Shown: positions 51,537-61,337 of the stretch, piece by piece | How positions within the stretch are numbered: the first letter of the stretch is position 1 | Layout: each line of letters begins with the position of its first letter | From: Pseudemcibacter sp038106445 | Lineage (GTDB): Bacteria; Pseudomonadota; Alphaproteobacteria; Sphingomonadales; Emcibacteraceae | DNA length: 64,000 bases | Assembly (NCBI GenBank): GCA_038106445.1 | Contig: JAYODU010000006.1 | Span: 1-64,000, forward strand | Direction of reading: 5' to 3' | The notes under the pieces: generated by a model | What the model was told of the DNA's origin: nothing | What the model saw: only the letters and a program-made list of their open reading frames with translations | Databases searched by the model: none | Translations under genes and position numbers: made by a program

Positions 51537-52430
51537 ATGCAGGAATTCTCACCCCCATATGGTGAAATAGAACTGATAACAAAAAATATCCGCAGGATTA
51601 CGGCACCCAACCCTGCACCCTATACCTTTAAAGGAACCGGTACATATATTATTGGTCACGGCTATGTTGCCGTGATTGATCCGGGGCCCGATATCACTTC
51701 ACATATAGACGCGATATTAACTTCTCTTGGCGATGAAAAAATAAGCCATATACTGATAACGCATAATCATAAAGACCACTCCCCCGCCGCAAAACCACTT
51801 GCCGAAAAATGTGGGGCTAAAATTTATGGCTTTGATGTCTCCATGCAGCAATATACTGATATTGATGCGGAAGAAGGAATAGACAAAAATTATGCACCGG
51901 ATGTGCTGTTGAAAAATGATGATATTATTAAAGGTCAGGACTGGACAATTGAGGCTATTCACACACCAGGTCATCTTTCAAATCATATTTGTTTTGCTTA
52001 TCGCGAAGAAAAGTCCCTATTCACTGGTGATCATGTCATGGGGTGGTCCACAACCATTATTTCGCCACCCGATGGTAATATGGCGGATTATCTTGAAAGT
52101 CTCGAAAAACTAAGGCTACGCGATGATAAAACATATTACCCGACCCACGGACTTCCCATTAATAATCCAAAACAGTTTGTCACACAGCTTATTGGTCACC
52201 GCCTTCGCCGGGATAAGGAAATAATTAGGGCAATTGCTGGTGGTGCGTCCACCATTGAAGAAATAGTGGGCATTATATACGCGACGATTGATAAAAAGCT
52301 TTATCTGGCAGCTTCCCGCACCATATTTGCCCATTTGATAAGATTGGTTGATTTGGGTCATGTTAAGTGTGGTGGCAAACCATCTGAAAGCTCACACTAT
52401 AAACTTCCAATAAAAAACCCCGCCATATAG
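51537..52430 (+). CDS. Metallo-beta-lactamase fold hydrolase (LACTB2-like)
   Basis: 297 residues. The metal-binding motif is HILITHNHKDHSPAAKPL (in place of HxHxDH, with Asn at the second ligand spacing), then HTPGHLSNHICF, LFTGDHVMGWSTTIISPPDGN and YPTHGLPI. A C-terminal winged-helix domain is present, as in LACTB2/RNase-Z-like small MBL proteins. Such enzymes cleave RNA or thioesters. It is co-transcribed with ispB. Its stop codon lies inside a terminator hairpin. Confidence 0.85.
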   Translation: MQEFSPPYGEIELITKNIRRITAPNPAPYTFKGTGTYIIGHGYVAVIDPGPDITSHIDAILTSLGDEKISHILITHNHKDHSPAAKPLAEKCGAKIYGFDVSMQQYTDIDAEEGIDKNYAPDVLLKNDDIIKGQDWTIEAIHTPGHLSNHICFAYREEKSLFTGDHVMGWSTTIISPPDGNMADYLESLEKLRLRDDKTYYPTHGLPINNPKQFVTQLIGHRLRRDKEIIRAIAGGASTIEEIVGIIYATIDKKLYLAASRTIFAHLIRLVDLGHVKCGGKPSESSHYKLPIKNPAI

Positions 52431-52443
52431 GCAGGGTTTAAAA
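52412..52443 (+). terminator. Terminator overlapping the MBL stop codon
   Basis: The hairpin AAACCC-c-GCC / GGC-a-GGGTTT has a 5-base loop, with A tracts on both sides. It is located between the + operon and the convergent atpF, so it may act for both. Confidence 0.7.
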
Positions 52444-52462
52444 TTCAATATAGAAATGAAAC

Positions 52463-52966
52463 TTAGTGAAGTTTAGCATCAAGCTTTTCCGTACCGGCTT
52501 TGATCAACGCATCGTGATCATCGGCTTTGATGTTTGCTTCAATAAGGTCACGTGCCGCTGATGTGGCAATATTCACTGTAAGGGTTCTGATTTCCTTTAC
52601 CGCCGCTGCTTCTGCCTGAGCGATTTTCTGCTCTGCTACTTCAGCACGGCGCCTCGTCATTTCTGCAATATGAGCTTTGCTTTCCTCAACCAGGCTTTTC
52701 ACTTCTGCTTTAGCATTTGCCATAAGCTCTTCGGCCTGTTTTTCTGCCGCTTGCTGATCACGTTCATATTTGGCAAGCAGTGTTGCAGCTTCTTCACGAA
52801 GGCTTTTGGCATTTTCAAGCTGCGCTTCAATTTCCCTTGAGCGGTCATCAAGCATTTTTGCAAAAATTGCCGGTATTTTCTTTACGACAATAAGAACGAA
52901 AAAAAGCGTTATCGCAATAGAAACCCATGTTGACGGATCCGCCCAGAAAGATACATGTTCTTCCAT
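52463..52966 (-). CDS. atpF: F0F1 ATP synthase subunit b
   Basis: 167 residues: one N-terminal membrane helix (WVSIAITLFFVLIVVKKIPAIF) and a long charged helix (DDRSREIEAQLENAKSLREEAATLL) of the peripheral stalk. It pairs with b-prime. It is the last gene of the atpI-B-E-F'-F operon in this window, with a one-base overlap to the b-prime stop. F1 genes are not in the window, as is usual for split operons in alphaproteobacteria. Confidence 0.95.
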   Translation of the reverse strand: MEEHVSFWADPSTWVSIAITLFFVLIVVKKIPAIFAKMLDDRSREIEAQLENAKSLREEAATLLAKYERDQQAAEKQAEELMANAKAEVKSLVEESKAHIAEMTRRRAEVAEQKIAQAEAAAVKEIRTLTVNIATSAARDLIEANIKADDHDALIKAGTEKLDAKLH

Positions 52967-53460
52967 CAGCTCTCTCCCTTCGTCATTTTTGAATCTACGG
53001 CTTTTGACACAACTTTACTGTCAAGCTTAAGTCCGGAAATCTGAGAAACTATGTCCGCACACACGTCACTTGCCACATCACGCACCTCGGCAAGTGCTTT
53101 TTTCTTGGCAGCATCAATTTTTGCCTGTGCCTCGTCCGCTTTTACTGCAAGATCCGTCGATAGCTTCTGATATGTAGCTTCTGCTTCAGCCTTTAGCTCT
53201 TCACGTTTTTTAAGCACCAATGCAGCAGCATTATTGCGCGCATCTTCCTGTGATTTTTCATAAGCCAGACGTGCTTCTTCAGCTCTTGCTTGCAATTTCT
53301 CGGCTTCCGCAAGGTCATCTGAAATAGTGTCCTGACGTTTTTTAAGCACATCTGCAATTTTCGGTGCCGCTGAACGCGACATAAAAATATAGAGAGCCGC
53401 AAAAACGACGGCGAGCCAGAAAATCTGTGGGGCAAATACCGCTATGTCTAATTGTGGCAT
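52966..53460 (-). CDS. atpF': F0F1 ATP synthase subunit b-prime
   Basis: 164 residues with the N-terminal helix FAPQIFWLAVVFAALYIFMSR and a long coiled-coil with A-x-K-x-E-type repeats. It differs from b and is typical of organisms with heterodimeric stalks. AAGGAG precedes the ATG. A short hairpin lies between it and atpE. Confidence 0.94.
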   Translation of the reverse strand: MPQLDIAVFAPQIFWLAVVFAALYIFMSRSAAPKIADVLKKRQDTISDDLAEAEKLQARAEEARLAYEKSQEDARNNAAALVLKKREELKAEAEATYQKLSTDLAVKADEAQAKIDAAKKKALAEVRDVASDVCADIVSQISGLKLDSKVVSKAVDSKMTKGES

Positions 53461-53471
53461 GGTTTTCTCCT

Positions 53472-53487
53472 TGACCTATTAAGGTCA
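53472..53487 (-). other. Intercistronic hairpin between atpE and the b-prime gene
   Basis: TGACCT (53472-53477) pairs with AGGTCA (53482-53487) across a 4-base loop. It lies directly upstream of the b-prime ribosome site. It may protect or shape the atpE mRNA end, so that the c ring gets more protein. The function is inferred only. Confidence 0.35.
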
Positions 53488-53517
53488 GGCCTGTTCAATG
53501 TTAATTATTTATATCTA

Positions 53518-53775
53518 TTAACCGAACAGGATGATAAAGGCGATAACCAGACCAAACAGACCAGTCGCTTCTGCAAGCGCAAAACCAAGCATAGCCTGAC
53601 CGAAAACAGGGCCAGCCGCAGATGGGTTGCGGATCGCAGCAGATACATAGTTACCAAAGATCACACCGATACCAACACCAGCACCAATAAGAGCTGTACA
53701 GGCAAGACCGGCACCAATGTAACGAGCAGCATCTGTTTGAGCAGTAGCAGCGATTTGAGCGATTTCCATTTCCAT
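53518..53775 (-). CDS. atpE: F0F1 ATP synthase subunit c
   Basis: 85 residues forming two helices joined by the loop with RNPSA. The proton-binding Glu is in GFALAEATGLFGLVIAF. No sodium-type ligand set is evident, so proton coupling is expected. AAAGGA precedes the ATG. Confidence 0.95.
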   Translation of the reverse strand: MEMEIAQIAATAQTDAARYIGAGLACTALIGAGVGIGVIFGNYVSAAIRNPSAAGPVFGQAMLGFALAEATGLFGLVIAFIILFG

Positions 53776-53831
53776 TTTATTTTCCTTTAATTATGAAAAG
53801 TCATTAAAATTAATTTATACCCCATACATCA

Positions 53832-54581
53832 TTAATGCATATGAAGCGCGTCATTAAGATAGAGACAAGTCAGCATGGCAAATACATATGCCTGCAAACA
53901 AGCAACCAATAATTCAAGTCCGGTAAGTGCAACGATAAATGCGAGCGGGAAAAACGCTCCTACAACACCTGCAGCACCAAGGGCGCTCAGGCTTACCACA
54001 AAGCCACCAAACACTTTCAGCATCGTATGTCCGGCTACCATATTGGCGAATAAACGAACAGAAAGACTGATTGGACGGGAAAGATAAGAAATAATTTCAA
54101 TCGGCACCAGTATCAGAAGAAGATACCAAGGTGCACCGTGCGGCACAAAAAAGCCCAGAAATTTAAAACCATGTGTAATAAATCCAATCAGCGTCACACC
54201 AATAAACACAAAAGCCGCCATTGCAAAGGTTACTGCAATATGACTTGTGAAAGTGAATGGATGAAGCCAGGGAAGCATGCCGATCAGGTTCGCAAATAAT
54301 ACGAACATGAATAATGAAAAGATAAACGGAAAATATTTGCGACCATCCGGCCCGGCCGTATCACCAAGCATCTTGGCAACAAATTCGTAGCACATTTCAA
54401 CGCTAGACTGCCAGCGACCGGGAACCAATGCATTTTTGCGCATACCCAAAGTCACAAAAAGAGTAACCAGCACCACAGAAGCCACCATCGCAGCCGAGGA
54501 ATTTGTAAACGAAATGTCGTAACCTGCAACTTCAATATCGGCCCATTTTATTACCGTAAACTGATCGAGCGGACTTGCCAC
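53832..54581 (-). CDS. atpB: F0F1 ATP synthase subunit a
   Basis: 249 residues with about six membrane helices. The essential Arg is in LSRPISLSVRLFANMVAGH. The N-terminal segment carries DQFTVIKWADIEVAGYDISFTNS. The GTG start has AAAGGA upstream. It forms the proton channel against the c ring. Confidence 0.95.
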   Translation of the reverse strand: MASPLDQFTVIKWADIEVAGYDISFTNSSAAMVASVVLVTLFVTLGMRKNALVPGRWQSSVEMCYEFVAKMLGDTAGPDGRKYFPFIFSLFMFVLFANLIGMLPWLHPFTFTSHIAVTFAMAAFVFIGVTLIGFITHGFKFLGFFVPHGAPWYLLLILVPIEIISYLSRPISLSVRLFANMVAGHTMLKVFGGFVVSLSALGAAGVVGAFFPLAFIVALTGLELLVACLQAYVFAMLTCLYLNDALHMH

Positions 54582-54592
54582 GTTTCTATCCT

Positions 54593-54970
54593 TTACTTTT
54601 CATCATCTTTGTTATCCGTATCTTTCGGTGCAAGTTGCTTCGAGGCACGCATAACATTTGTAATTCCCGCCGTGGCACCTAACATGACCATTATGATCAT
54701 CAACCACGGCTTTGTATCAAAAAGCCGGTCCAAATACCAGCCAATAAGCACCCCGACCACAATGCCGGCGACCAATTCCGCAACTAATCTTGTGGCAATA
54801 CCATAAGCAGTTGCTTCATTAAGCCCGCGCGCTTTTTTCGGTTTATTGGCCTCACGCGCAGCACTCACACGGGTGTTTAAATCATCCAAAGTTTCCTTCA
54901 TTTCCTGCGATTTTCTTTTATCGTCAGCCAATGAAAGCGCCTTATAATTGAGAGAAAAGATAAGCGTCAT
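54593..54970 (-). CDS. atpI: ATP synthase assembly protein I (AtpI/AtpZ-like)
   Basis: The C-terminal half has two hydrophobic helices, GIATRLVAELVAGIVVGVLIGWYLD and PWLMIIMVMLGATAGITNVMR, as in alphaproteobacterial AtpI. The start is uncertain: a TTG at 54931 (LADDKRKSQE) with AAGG upstream fits homologues better than the ATG at 54970. It heads the operon. The spacer 54971-55137 contains no recognised feature. Confidence 0.87.
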   Translation of the reverse strand: MTLIFSLNYKALSLADDKRKSQEMKETLDDLNTRVSAAREANKPKKARGLNEATAYGIATRLVAELVAGIVVGVLIGWYLDRLFDTKPWLMIIMVMLGATAGITNVMRASKQLAPKDTDNKDDEK

Positions 54971-55137
54971 GCATTACCTGAACCCGCACCCATAAATTTG
55001 AGTGCAACATAGTTTCAGACACACCCCCTGTCAAGCTACAAAAGACACTGTTTTTATACCTATTTCTGTTTTTACAAGCCATTGAAAATAAATATTTTTT
55101 AAAGACGGTTTTTTCAGATAATCCGGCAATAAAAATA

Positions 55138-58100
55138 TCAGGCATTCTCAAATTGAGAATCCCCTACACGATCACGTATTTTTTCAGCACTTTCAAGGTC
55201 AACAGAGACCAGTTGGGATACACCGCGTTCAGCCATTGTAACACCGAATAAACGGTTCATACGGCTCATGCTTATCGCATTATGGGTAACAATCAGAAAA
55301 CGGGTTGATGTATTTTTTTTCATTTCATCAAGCAGGTCGCAGAAACGCTCAACGTTGGCATCATCAAGCGGGGCGTCAACCTCATCCAGCACACAGATCG
55401 GTGACGGGTTGGTCATAAACACTGCAAATATGAGCGACAGTGCGGTTAGTGCCTGCTCCCCACCACTAAGAAGACCAAGGTTCTGCATTTTCTTGCCCGG
55501 TGGGCTTGCCATTATTTCAAGGCCGGCATCAAGCGGATCATCTGATTCTGTAAGCTCAAGATACGCTTCACCACCACCAAAAAGAGTTGTGAACAGGTTT
55601 TTGAAATGGCTGTTTACTTCGTCAAAAGCCTTGAGCATGCGCGCACGGCCTTCGCGGTTAAGGTCATAGATCGCTTTTTGCAGCCGTTTTATCGCCTCTT
55701 CAAGTTCTTCACGTTCTTTAATGGATGCTTCAAGCTGCGCATTTATTTCCTCAAGTTCCGTTTCAGCACGAAGGTTTACAGCACCCAGTCTTTCCCGTTC
55801 AATTTTAAGTCGTTCCAGCTTGAAATGAGTTTCTTCCGCATCCGGGACTTCATCATCATCATTTAATTCTGTAATCGCATATAGCTCTGCAGGCTCACAA
55901 TCGAATTCTTCATGAATTCTGCGGTCAAGATTTTCTTTTTGTTCAGCATATTGTTCAAGATTGGTTTCCAGACGTACTTTCTGTTCCCGTACTTCACTGA
56001 GTTGGGCTTGAACTTTGCGCATTTGACTTTCTTTTGTAGCCAAATCATTTTCAGCTTCAGCAAGCTTATTTGCAGACGTTTGTCTTTCTTCACCAGCTTG
56101 ATCAATCATTTTATTGAGTTCGCGGCGTTCTATAACTATTTCACCAGGACGGTTCTCAAGCGTCGTCAGCTCTACTTTTGTTTTCTCCGCGCGGACCTTT
56201 AAACTTTCAAGCTGGTTATTTATATTTTCAATACGCGCTTTCCAGTTTTCATGATCAATTTTTATTTGTTCCAGTCTTTTTAAGCGCATTTCGCTCTGGT
56301 TATAATGACTGTCATGGGCAATACGGGCATCTGAAAATTCACCACGTTTTATTTCCACAATATCACGTTTTCTGGCAATTTCATTCTCAAGATCGACAGT
56401 TTCAGGCAGGTTTTCCAGATTTTCGATAGCAGCTTTATAACGGATATTCTGATCTTTTATATCCTGAAGCAAATGTTCAAGCCGGTCTTTTAGTGCTGTT
56501 TCCTCAGATTGATGCCTTGCCGCCAGCTTTTCAGCTTCGGTAAGTTTCCGCCGCGCTTCAATGGCCGCTTCATCAGCAACACGCCATTCATCGCGCGCAA
56601 TGCGGCTAACCTGTTTTATATCCGCATGTTCCTGCTGACGTTGCTCATGCGCTGTTTTTGCTTTCTCGACATCTTTTTCGCGGGCTAAAAATTCATTCCT
56701 GAGATTTTCAAGTCTGTTTTTTTGTGCAAGACGGATCGCTGCACCGGACGGTGCATCCGGTGAAACACAAAGACCATCCCAACGCCAAACTCCACCGGTT
56801 AATGTGACAAGCCGTTGTCCAGGTTTGAGCTCTGCTAAAAGTGAAAGAGCCTCGCCTTGCGTTCTTACAACACCAATTTGACTAAGACGCCGTTTAAGCA
56901 GTGACGGTGCTTTTACGTATTTATCCAGCGTTTCGATACCAGACGGGAAATCATGTACATCTTTAAGCGGCGGTAAATCACGCCAGTGAACGGATGAATT
57001 TTGGTCATCGCTTGCATCAAGGTCCGTATCCATAGCAGCTCCCAATGCGGTTTCATAGCCTTTTTCTACACTAAGCTTTTCAAGTAGCGGGACACCATTT
57101 TCCCCAAAGTCCGATTTAAGCACTTCTTCAAGTGCTTCTTTTTCAGCAAGCACCCTTGCCATCTTGCCTTCGCAAATCTGAAGCATATTTCTTGCTTCCT
57201 GCTCCATTTGTAAAATGGAATGGCGCTTATCTTCCGCTTCATTAAATGCGAGACGCATTTTAGTAATTTGCTGTTCAGCTTCTTTAAGTTTTTTTTCAGC
57301 ACCCGAAAGGGTTTGCGTGAACAGGTTGTTATTCTCAAGCGTGGAAAGACGTTCTTCTACTGTTATTTTCTGATCTTCAAGGTTCTTGATTTGCCCGCGC
57401 CGTTCTTCAATTTCGCGCGTAAAATTAAGTCTGTCCGCATTACGTTCAGCCTGTCTTGTCGTTAGCTCTTCAAGTGCCAGTTCCGCCTCAAGTGTATCCG
57501 CCTGTTTTTCCCGCAATATTTTTGCAAGCTCTTCTATATTTTCCTCTGAACCCGAAATTTCCTCTTCTATAAGACTTTTTTCGCGCTCAAGACGCTCTAT
57601 CGTGGCAACAGAATCTTTTATTGTATCTTTTTCACGGATTTCGTCATGCGCAATTTGTTCCAGCTGCGCACTTAGTTTTTCCTGTGTTTCGGCTATTCGC
57701 CGTTCTTCACCGTCAAGCCCGTCCCTGCTGACTGTCAGACGATGAAGTTTAGCTGACAGTTCCGCTTCAGACTGTCTTACTTCGGGAAGTTTGGCCGCAA
57801 GTATTGCCTGCTCTTTACTTAGTGATGCAAGTTCATTGGTCACTTTTGAGACAATAATGGAAACTTCCTTTTCGTTCCTTGACGCATCAGAAATATTTTT
57901 CTGGATATTTTTCCATTCAATATAATGCAGTAAAGATTGAAGCTTTCGGATTTCTCTAGCAACATTTTTATATCTTGTCGCCTGCCGGGCCTGATTCTTA
58001 AGATTTCTAATCTGATCATTCAGCCCTATTTCAACATCGCCTAAACGTTCAAGGTTTTTATTGGCACTTCTAAGCTTGCTTTCCGCCTCATTACGTCTTG

Positions 58101-58623
58101 AATGAAGGCCGCTGATACCCGCTGCTTCTTCAAGTATTGCGCGTCTTTCTTTCGGCTTAGCACTGATAAGCGACCCAATTCTACCCTGACTTACCAGAGA
58201 GGGTGAATGTGCCCCTGTCGATGCATCTGCGAACATAAGTTTGACGTCTTTGCCACGGATTTCCTTGCCGTTCATACGGTAAGCGGACCCACTGTCCCGT
58301 TCAATCCGCCGGGATATCTCAAGATCACGTTCATCGTTAAATGCTGCGGGGGCTGTGCGATCTTCATTATCAAGAGTAAGTGTGACTTCAGCAAGGTTCC
58401 TTGCCGGTCTTGTGGATGTGCCGGCAAAGATAACATCATCCATGCCATTTCCGCGCATGCTTTTGGCAGAATTTTCACCCATTACCCAGCGCAGCGCTTC
58501 AAGCAGGTTTGATTTTCCGCAACCATTCGGGCCTACAACCCCGGTTAACCCGGGTTCAATTACGAGCTCTGTTGGATCAACGAATGATTTAAAGCCTGAT
58601 AATCTTAGTCGCGTGAAATGCAA
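55138..58623 (-). CDS. smc: Chromosome segregation protein SMC
   Basis: 1161 residues. Walker A is VGPNGCGKSNLLEALRWVMGE near the N-terminus. Two long coiled coils flank a hinge around residue 520-650. The ABC signature LLSGGEQALTALSLIFA and Walker B PICVLDEVDAPLDDAN lie at the C-terminus. A TTG start is used, with GGAAG upstream. It compacts and segregates the chromosome. Confidence 0.95.
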   Translation of the reverse strand: MHFTRLRLSGFKSFVDPTELVIEPGLTGVVGPNGCGKSNLLEALRWVMGENSAKSMRGNGMDDVIFAGTSTRPARNLAEVTLTLDNEDRTAPAAFNDERDLEISRRIERDSGSAYRMNGKEIRGKDVKLMFADASTGAHSPSLVSQGRIGSLISAKPKERRAILEEAAGISGLHSRRNEAESKLRSANKNLERLGDVEIGLNDQIRNLKNQARQATRYKNVAREIRKLQSLLHYIEWKNIQKNISDASRNEKEVSIIVSKVTNELASLSKEQAILAAKLPEVRQSEAELSAKLHRLTVSRDGLDGEERRIAETQEKLSAQLEQIAHDEIREKDTIKDSVATIERLEREKSLIEEEISGSEENIEELAKILREKQADTLEAELALEELTTRQAERNADRLNFTREIEERRGQIKNLEDQKITVEERLSTLENNNLFTQTLSGAEKKLKEAEQQITKMRLAFNEAEDKRHSILQMEQEARNMLQICEGKMARVLAEKEALEEVLKSDFGENGVPLLEKLSVEKGYETALGAAMDTDLDASDDQNSSVHWRDLPPLKDVHDFPSGIETLDKYVKAPSLLKRRLSQIGVVRTQGEALSLLAELKPGQRLVTLTGGVWRWDGLCVSPDAPSGAAIRLAQKNRLENLRNEFLAREKDVEKAKTAHEQRQQEHADIKQVSRIARDEWRVADEAAIEARRKLTEAEKLAARHQSEETALKDRLEHLLQDIKDQNIRYKAAIENLENLPETVDLENEIARKRDIVEIKRGEFSDARIAHDSHYNQSEMRLKRLEQIKIDHENWKARIENINNQLESLKVRAEKTKVELTTLENRPGEIVIERRELNKMIDQAGEERQTSANKLAEAENDLATKESQMRKVQAQLSEVREQKVRLETNLEQYAEQKENLDRRIHEEFDCEPAELYAITELNDDDEVPDAEETHFKLERLKIERERLGAVNLRAETELEEINAQLEASIKEREELEEAIKRLQKAIYDLNREGRARMLKAFDEVNSHFKNLFTTLFGGGEAYLELTESDDPLDAGLEIMASPPGKKMQNLGLLSGGEQALTALSLIFAVFMTNPSPICVLDEVDAPLDDANVERFCDLLDEMKKNTSTRFLIVTHNAISMSRMNRLFGVTMAERGVSQLVSVDLESAEKIRDRVGDSQFENA

Positions 58624-58651
58624 ATTACTGTCTTCCCATTAATCTTTAAAA

Positions 58652-59482
58652 CTAGTCTAGCGCTGCTTCAATCGCGCGTTCGATTGAGCCATAATCGTTG
58701 TTTGTTTTATTGCCGTTCACCAGAATGGTCGGCGTCGCTGAAACCTTGTGAACTGTCCTGCCCTCGTTATAAATGGATATGACATATTCATCAATTTCTT
58801 CACTTGCAATACATTCATCAATCCGAGCCTGATTGACACCGGCCTGACGCGCAATTTTAGAAAGTTCACTGATTGAATGCTCAACAAACATTTGTCCTGC
58901 GGTTTGCTGATCATGAAGACTGTTCAGACGATTATATTCGTTTACGTCGTACCATTGGGTCTGTCTTTCGAAAACGGCATCCATAAATCTGAAATACCTG
59001 TTTGGTGCCACACAACGCGATATAGCCGTTCCCTGCAAATCAATGCCATTTAGCAGAAAGCTTCTTGTGACGACCTTTACCTTACCAGTATCGACATATT
59101 TTTCCTTAATTCTGGGAAGCACATTATTGTGAAACGTTGCACAATGATTACAGGTTATTGATGCGTACTCAATAATTTCTACAGGTGCATTTGGATCACC
59201 CAGTACCATGTCATAATTCAAGAAGCCTGAATCTGTCGGTGCAGCCATATCAGTGCTATCATCAGCTACTTCACCAGCAGTTTCCTGCGACATGGCATCG
59301 GACTGAGAATTTGATGATTGCTGATTAACAGATGTTTCTGAAACGGCCCTTTCAACTTTATCTGCCATATTTCCTGCCTGATCGGAATCATCCCCGCATG
59401 CGGACAGAATAAATAAAAAAAACGCCCCTAAAACCATTTTGATAAAATGGTTTATTTTTAGCCTATATAGTTGTTTCAACAT
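58652..59482 (-). CDS. DsbA-like thiol-disulfide lipoprotein
   Basis: 276 residues. A lipoprotein signal with lipobox LSAC is followed by an acidic Ser/Gln-rich linker (about residues 30-85). Then comes a thioredoxin-fold DsbA domain with the active site CNHC in YASITCNHCATFHNNVLP and the cis-Pro loop in SATPTILVNG. It likely oxidises or isomerises disulfides in the periplasm. It is separated from smc by 28 bp and probably belongs to the same transcript as DUF721. Confidence 0.88.
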   Translation of the reverse strand: MLKQLYRLKINHFIKMVLGAFFLFILSACGDDSDQAGNMADKVERAVSETSVNQQSSNSQSDAMSQETAGEVADDSTDMAAPTDSGFLNYDMVLGDPNAPVEIIEYASITCNHCATFHNNVLPRIKEKYVDTGKVKVVTRSFLLNGIDLQGTAISRCVAPNRYFRFMDAVFERQTQWYDVNEYNRLNSLHDQQTAGQMFVEHSISELSKIARQAGVNQARIDECIASEEIDEYVISIYNEGRTVHKVSATPTILVNGNKTNNDYGSIERAIEAALD

Positions 59483-59646
59483 AAATCACCTACAATATAT
59501 TGTTGATAATATAAAAATGAAATTGATGACAAATCAAGCTTTGAATCATAATCTTTTTATGTTTTCTCAATTCTTTTTACCTGATTTATTCAGACTTCCT
59601 TTGCCCCGGCGCGTGAAACGCTTACTTTGCCTTACGTTTTCGGGTG

Positions 59647-60138
59647 CTACACNNNNNNNNNNCCAACATCAAATAAACTTTGGCGCAATTTATCATCTTT
59701 AATACCCTTAAGCAGAAGATTCAGTTGCTGCATTTGAGAATCACTCAGAATCGGTGAGACATATTTCCTTAAAGACTGCGTTTGTTCAATAGGACCATGA
59801 TGAAAAACCAACCTGCCCACAGCCTTAAAACCATAATATGAATTAATTCGGTCAATTACCAATGGCTCCAGATGTTGCATTTCCGGTGCGAAACTCCCTT
59901 CAACGCGGATATGCAATACTCCCGCTTTGCCTTCTTCTTTTTCAGTATCCCTCGGCATAACAAGACGTTCGGGCAAGCTAGACCTTGCCAAAATTTCACC
60001 AACAATTTCTTTCCAATGCAGTACAATATCACTTTTTGCAAATCCATAACGGTTAAAGGCACGTGAATTAATGTCTCTTGCAAGTTCGGCAATTGATTTG
60101 GTTTTGAAAGTCCTGTTCTGGTTTACATTGTCGTTCAT
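59647..60138 (-). CDS. DUF721 (DciA-like) protein, 3' end lost in an assembly gap
   Basis: Up to 163 residues, but the last few codons run into ten undetermined bases (59653-59662). The DUF721 domain is visible: AELARDINSRAFNRYGFAKSDIVLHWKEIVG with ERLVMPRD, then GVLHIRVEGSFAPEMQHLEPLVIDRINSYYGF. The family is linked to DciA, the helicase loader, in many bacteria. Divergent from mutY. The true stop cannot be given. Confidence 0.7.
   Translation of the reverse strand: MNDNVNQNRTFKTKSIAELARDINSRAFNRYGFAKSDIVLHWKEIVGEILARSSLPERLVMPRDTEKEEGKAGVLHIRVEGSFAPEMQHLEPLVIDRINSYYGFKAVGRLVFHHGPIEQTQSLRKYVSPILSDSQMQQLNLLLKGIKDDKLRQSLFDVXXXXV
59653..59662. other. Assembly gap (10 N)
   Basis: Ten undetermined bases interrupt the DUF721 gene. 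The real length may differ from ten, so the spacing between the DsbA-like gene and DUF721 is not reliable. The segment 59483-59652 between them has no gene I can support. Confidence 0.99.
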
Positions 60139-60238
60139 ATTTCAAGAATACCCTGTTAAAGCGCTTCTGAATATAAAATTTGCGGGCATTATACATTATT
60201 GTATAGTTCATTATGAGAATCACTGGACAGGGGTGGAG

Positions 60239-61336
60239 ATGGGAAGCAAAACAGATAATACCGGAAAAAAGCATGAGTTGGTTGACGCTCTGCTTGATTG
60301 GTATGATCATAATGCCAGAAGCTTACCCTGGCGCGTTTCTCCCGAAGCCAAGATTGGTGGCATTCAACCAGACCCTTATCATGTATGGCTCAGTGAAATC
60401 ATGTTGCAGCAGACAACCGTTGTAACAGTCATTCCATATTTCCAGAAATTCATCCGTGAATGGCCAACAATAGAACTTCTGGCGGCGGCAGATCTGGACG
60501 ATATTCTTACGGCCTGGGCGGGACTTGGCTATTATGCACGGGCCAGAAATTTGCATAAATGTGCAATATATATAACAGAAGATTTACAAGGCAGATTTCC
60601 TGTTTATTATGATGATCTTCTGAAATTGCCGGGCGTTGGCGCCTATTCAGCCGCTGCTATTAGCTCAATTGTTTATGATGTTCCGGAGGCGGTTGTTGAT
60701 GGCAATGTAGAACGGGTACTTTCAAGGCTTTTTAATATTGAAACGCCACTTCCTGATTCCCGTCCGGAAATCAGGGATTATGCGAAGAAATTAACTCCCG
60801 ACCACCGCCCCGGTGATTATGCTCAGGCTATAATGGATTTAGGCGCAACCGTGTGTACGCCAAAATCACCAAAATGTTCCCGCTGCCCCTGGGAAGAAGA
60901 CTGTATTTCAAAACAGCTAGGGATAGAAACAGACCTTCCAAGAAGATTAAGTAAAAAACCACTTGAAACAAGACGGGGATATGCTTTCTGGGCAGAGTAT
61001 GGCGGCAATGTGTGGCTTCGCCGCCGTCCGGAAAAAGGGCTTCTTGGCGGCATGATGGAAGTACCATCCGATGAATGGGCACCAAGCAATAGTTGGGAAA
61101 ATATACCGGCACCGCGGGTTCCTATTATTGCAAACTGGGAATTATTACCCGGTGTCGTCAAACATACATTTACCCATTTTCATTTGGAACTTAAAATTGT
61201 TCGCCTTGCTCTTGAAGAAATGATAAATCTTCAGGAAGGGGAATGGTGCCCCCTGCATCAGGTAGATAGTTATGCTCTGCCAACAGTCATGAAAAAAGTA
61301 CTGGATCACGCAAAACAACCGCTTTTGGATTTATGA
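60239..61336 (+). CDS. mutY: A/G-specific adenine DNA glycosylase
   Basis: About 365 residues. The HhH-GPD core has LPWRV, then VSEIMLQQTTVVTVIPYF (in the window as LSEIMLQQTT), LPGVGAYSAAAISSI with VVDGNVERVLSRL, and the [4Fe-4S] cluster CTPKSPKCSRCPWEEDC. The C-terminal NUDIX-like domain recognises 8-oxoG. It removes adenine mispaired with 8-oxoguanine. The ATG at 60239 has GGGGTGGAG upstream; longer forms overlap the DUF721 promoter. It ends one base before the GST start. Confidence 0.93.
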   Translation: MGSKTDNTGKKHELVDALLDWYDHNARSLPWRVSPEAKIGGIQPDPYHVWLSEIMLQQTTVVTVIPYFQKFIREWPTIELLAAADLDDILTAWAGLGYYARARNLHKCAIYITEDLQGRFPVYYDDLLKLPGVGAYSAAAISSIVYDVPEAVVDGNVERVLSRLFNIETPLPDSRPEIRDYAKKLTPDHRPGDYAQAIMDLGATVCTPKSPKCSRCPWEEDCISKQLGIETDLPRRLSKKPLETRRGYAFWAEYGGNVWLRRRPEKGLLGGMMEVPSDEWAPSNSWENIPAPRVPIIANWELLPGVVKHTFTHFHLELKIVRLALEEMINLQEGEWCPLHQVDSYALPTVMKKVLDHAKQPLLDL

Positions 61337-61337
61337 A

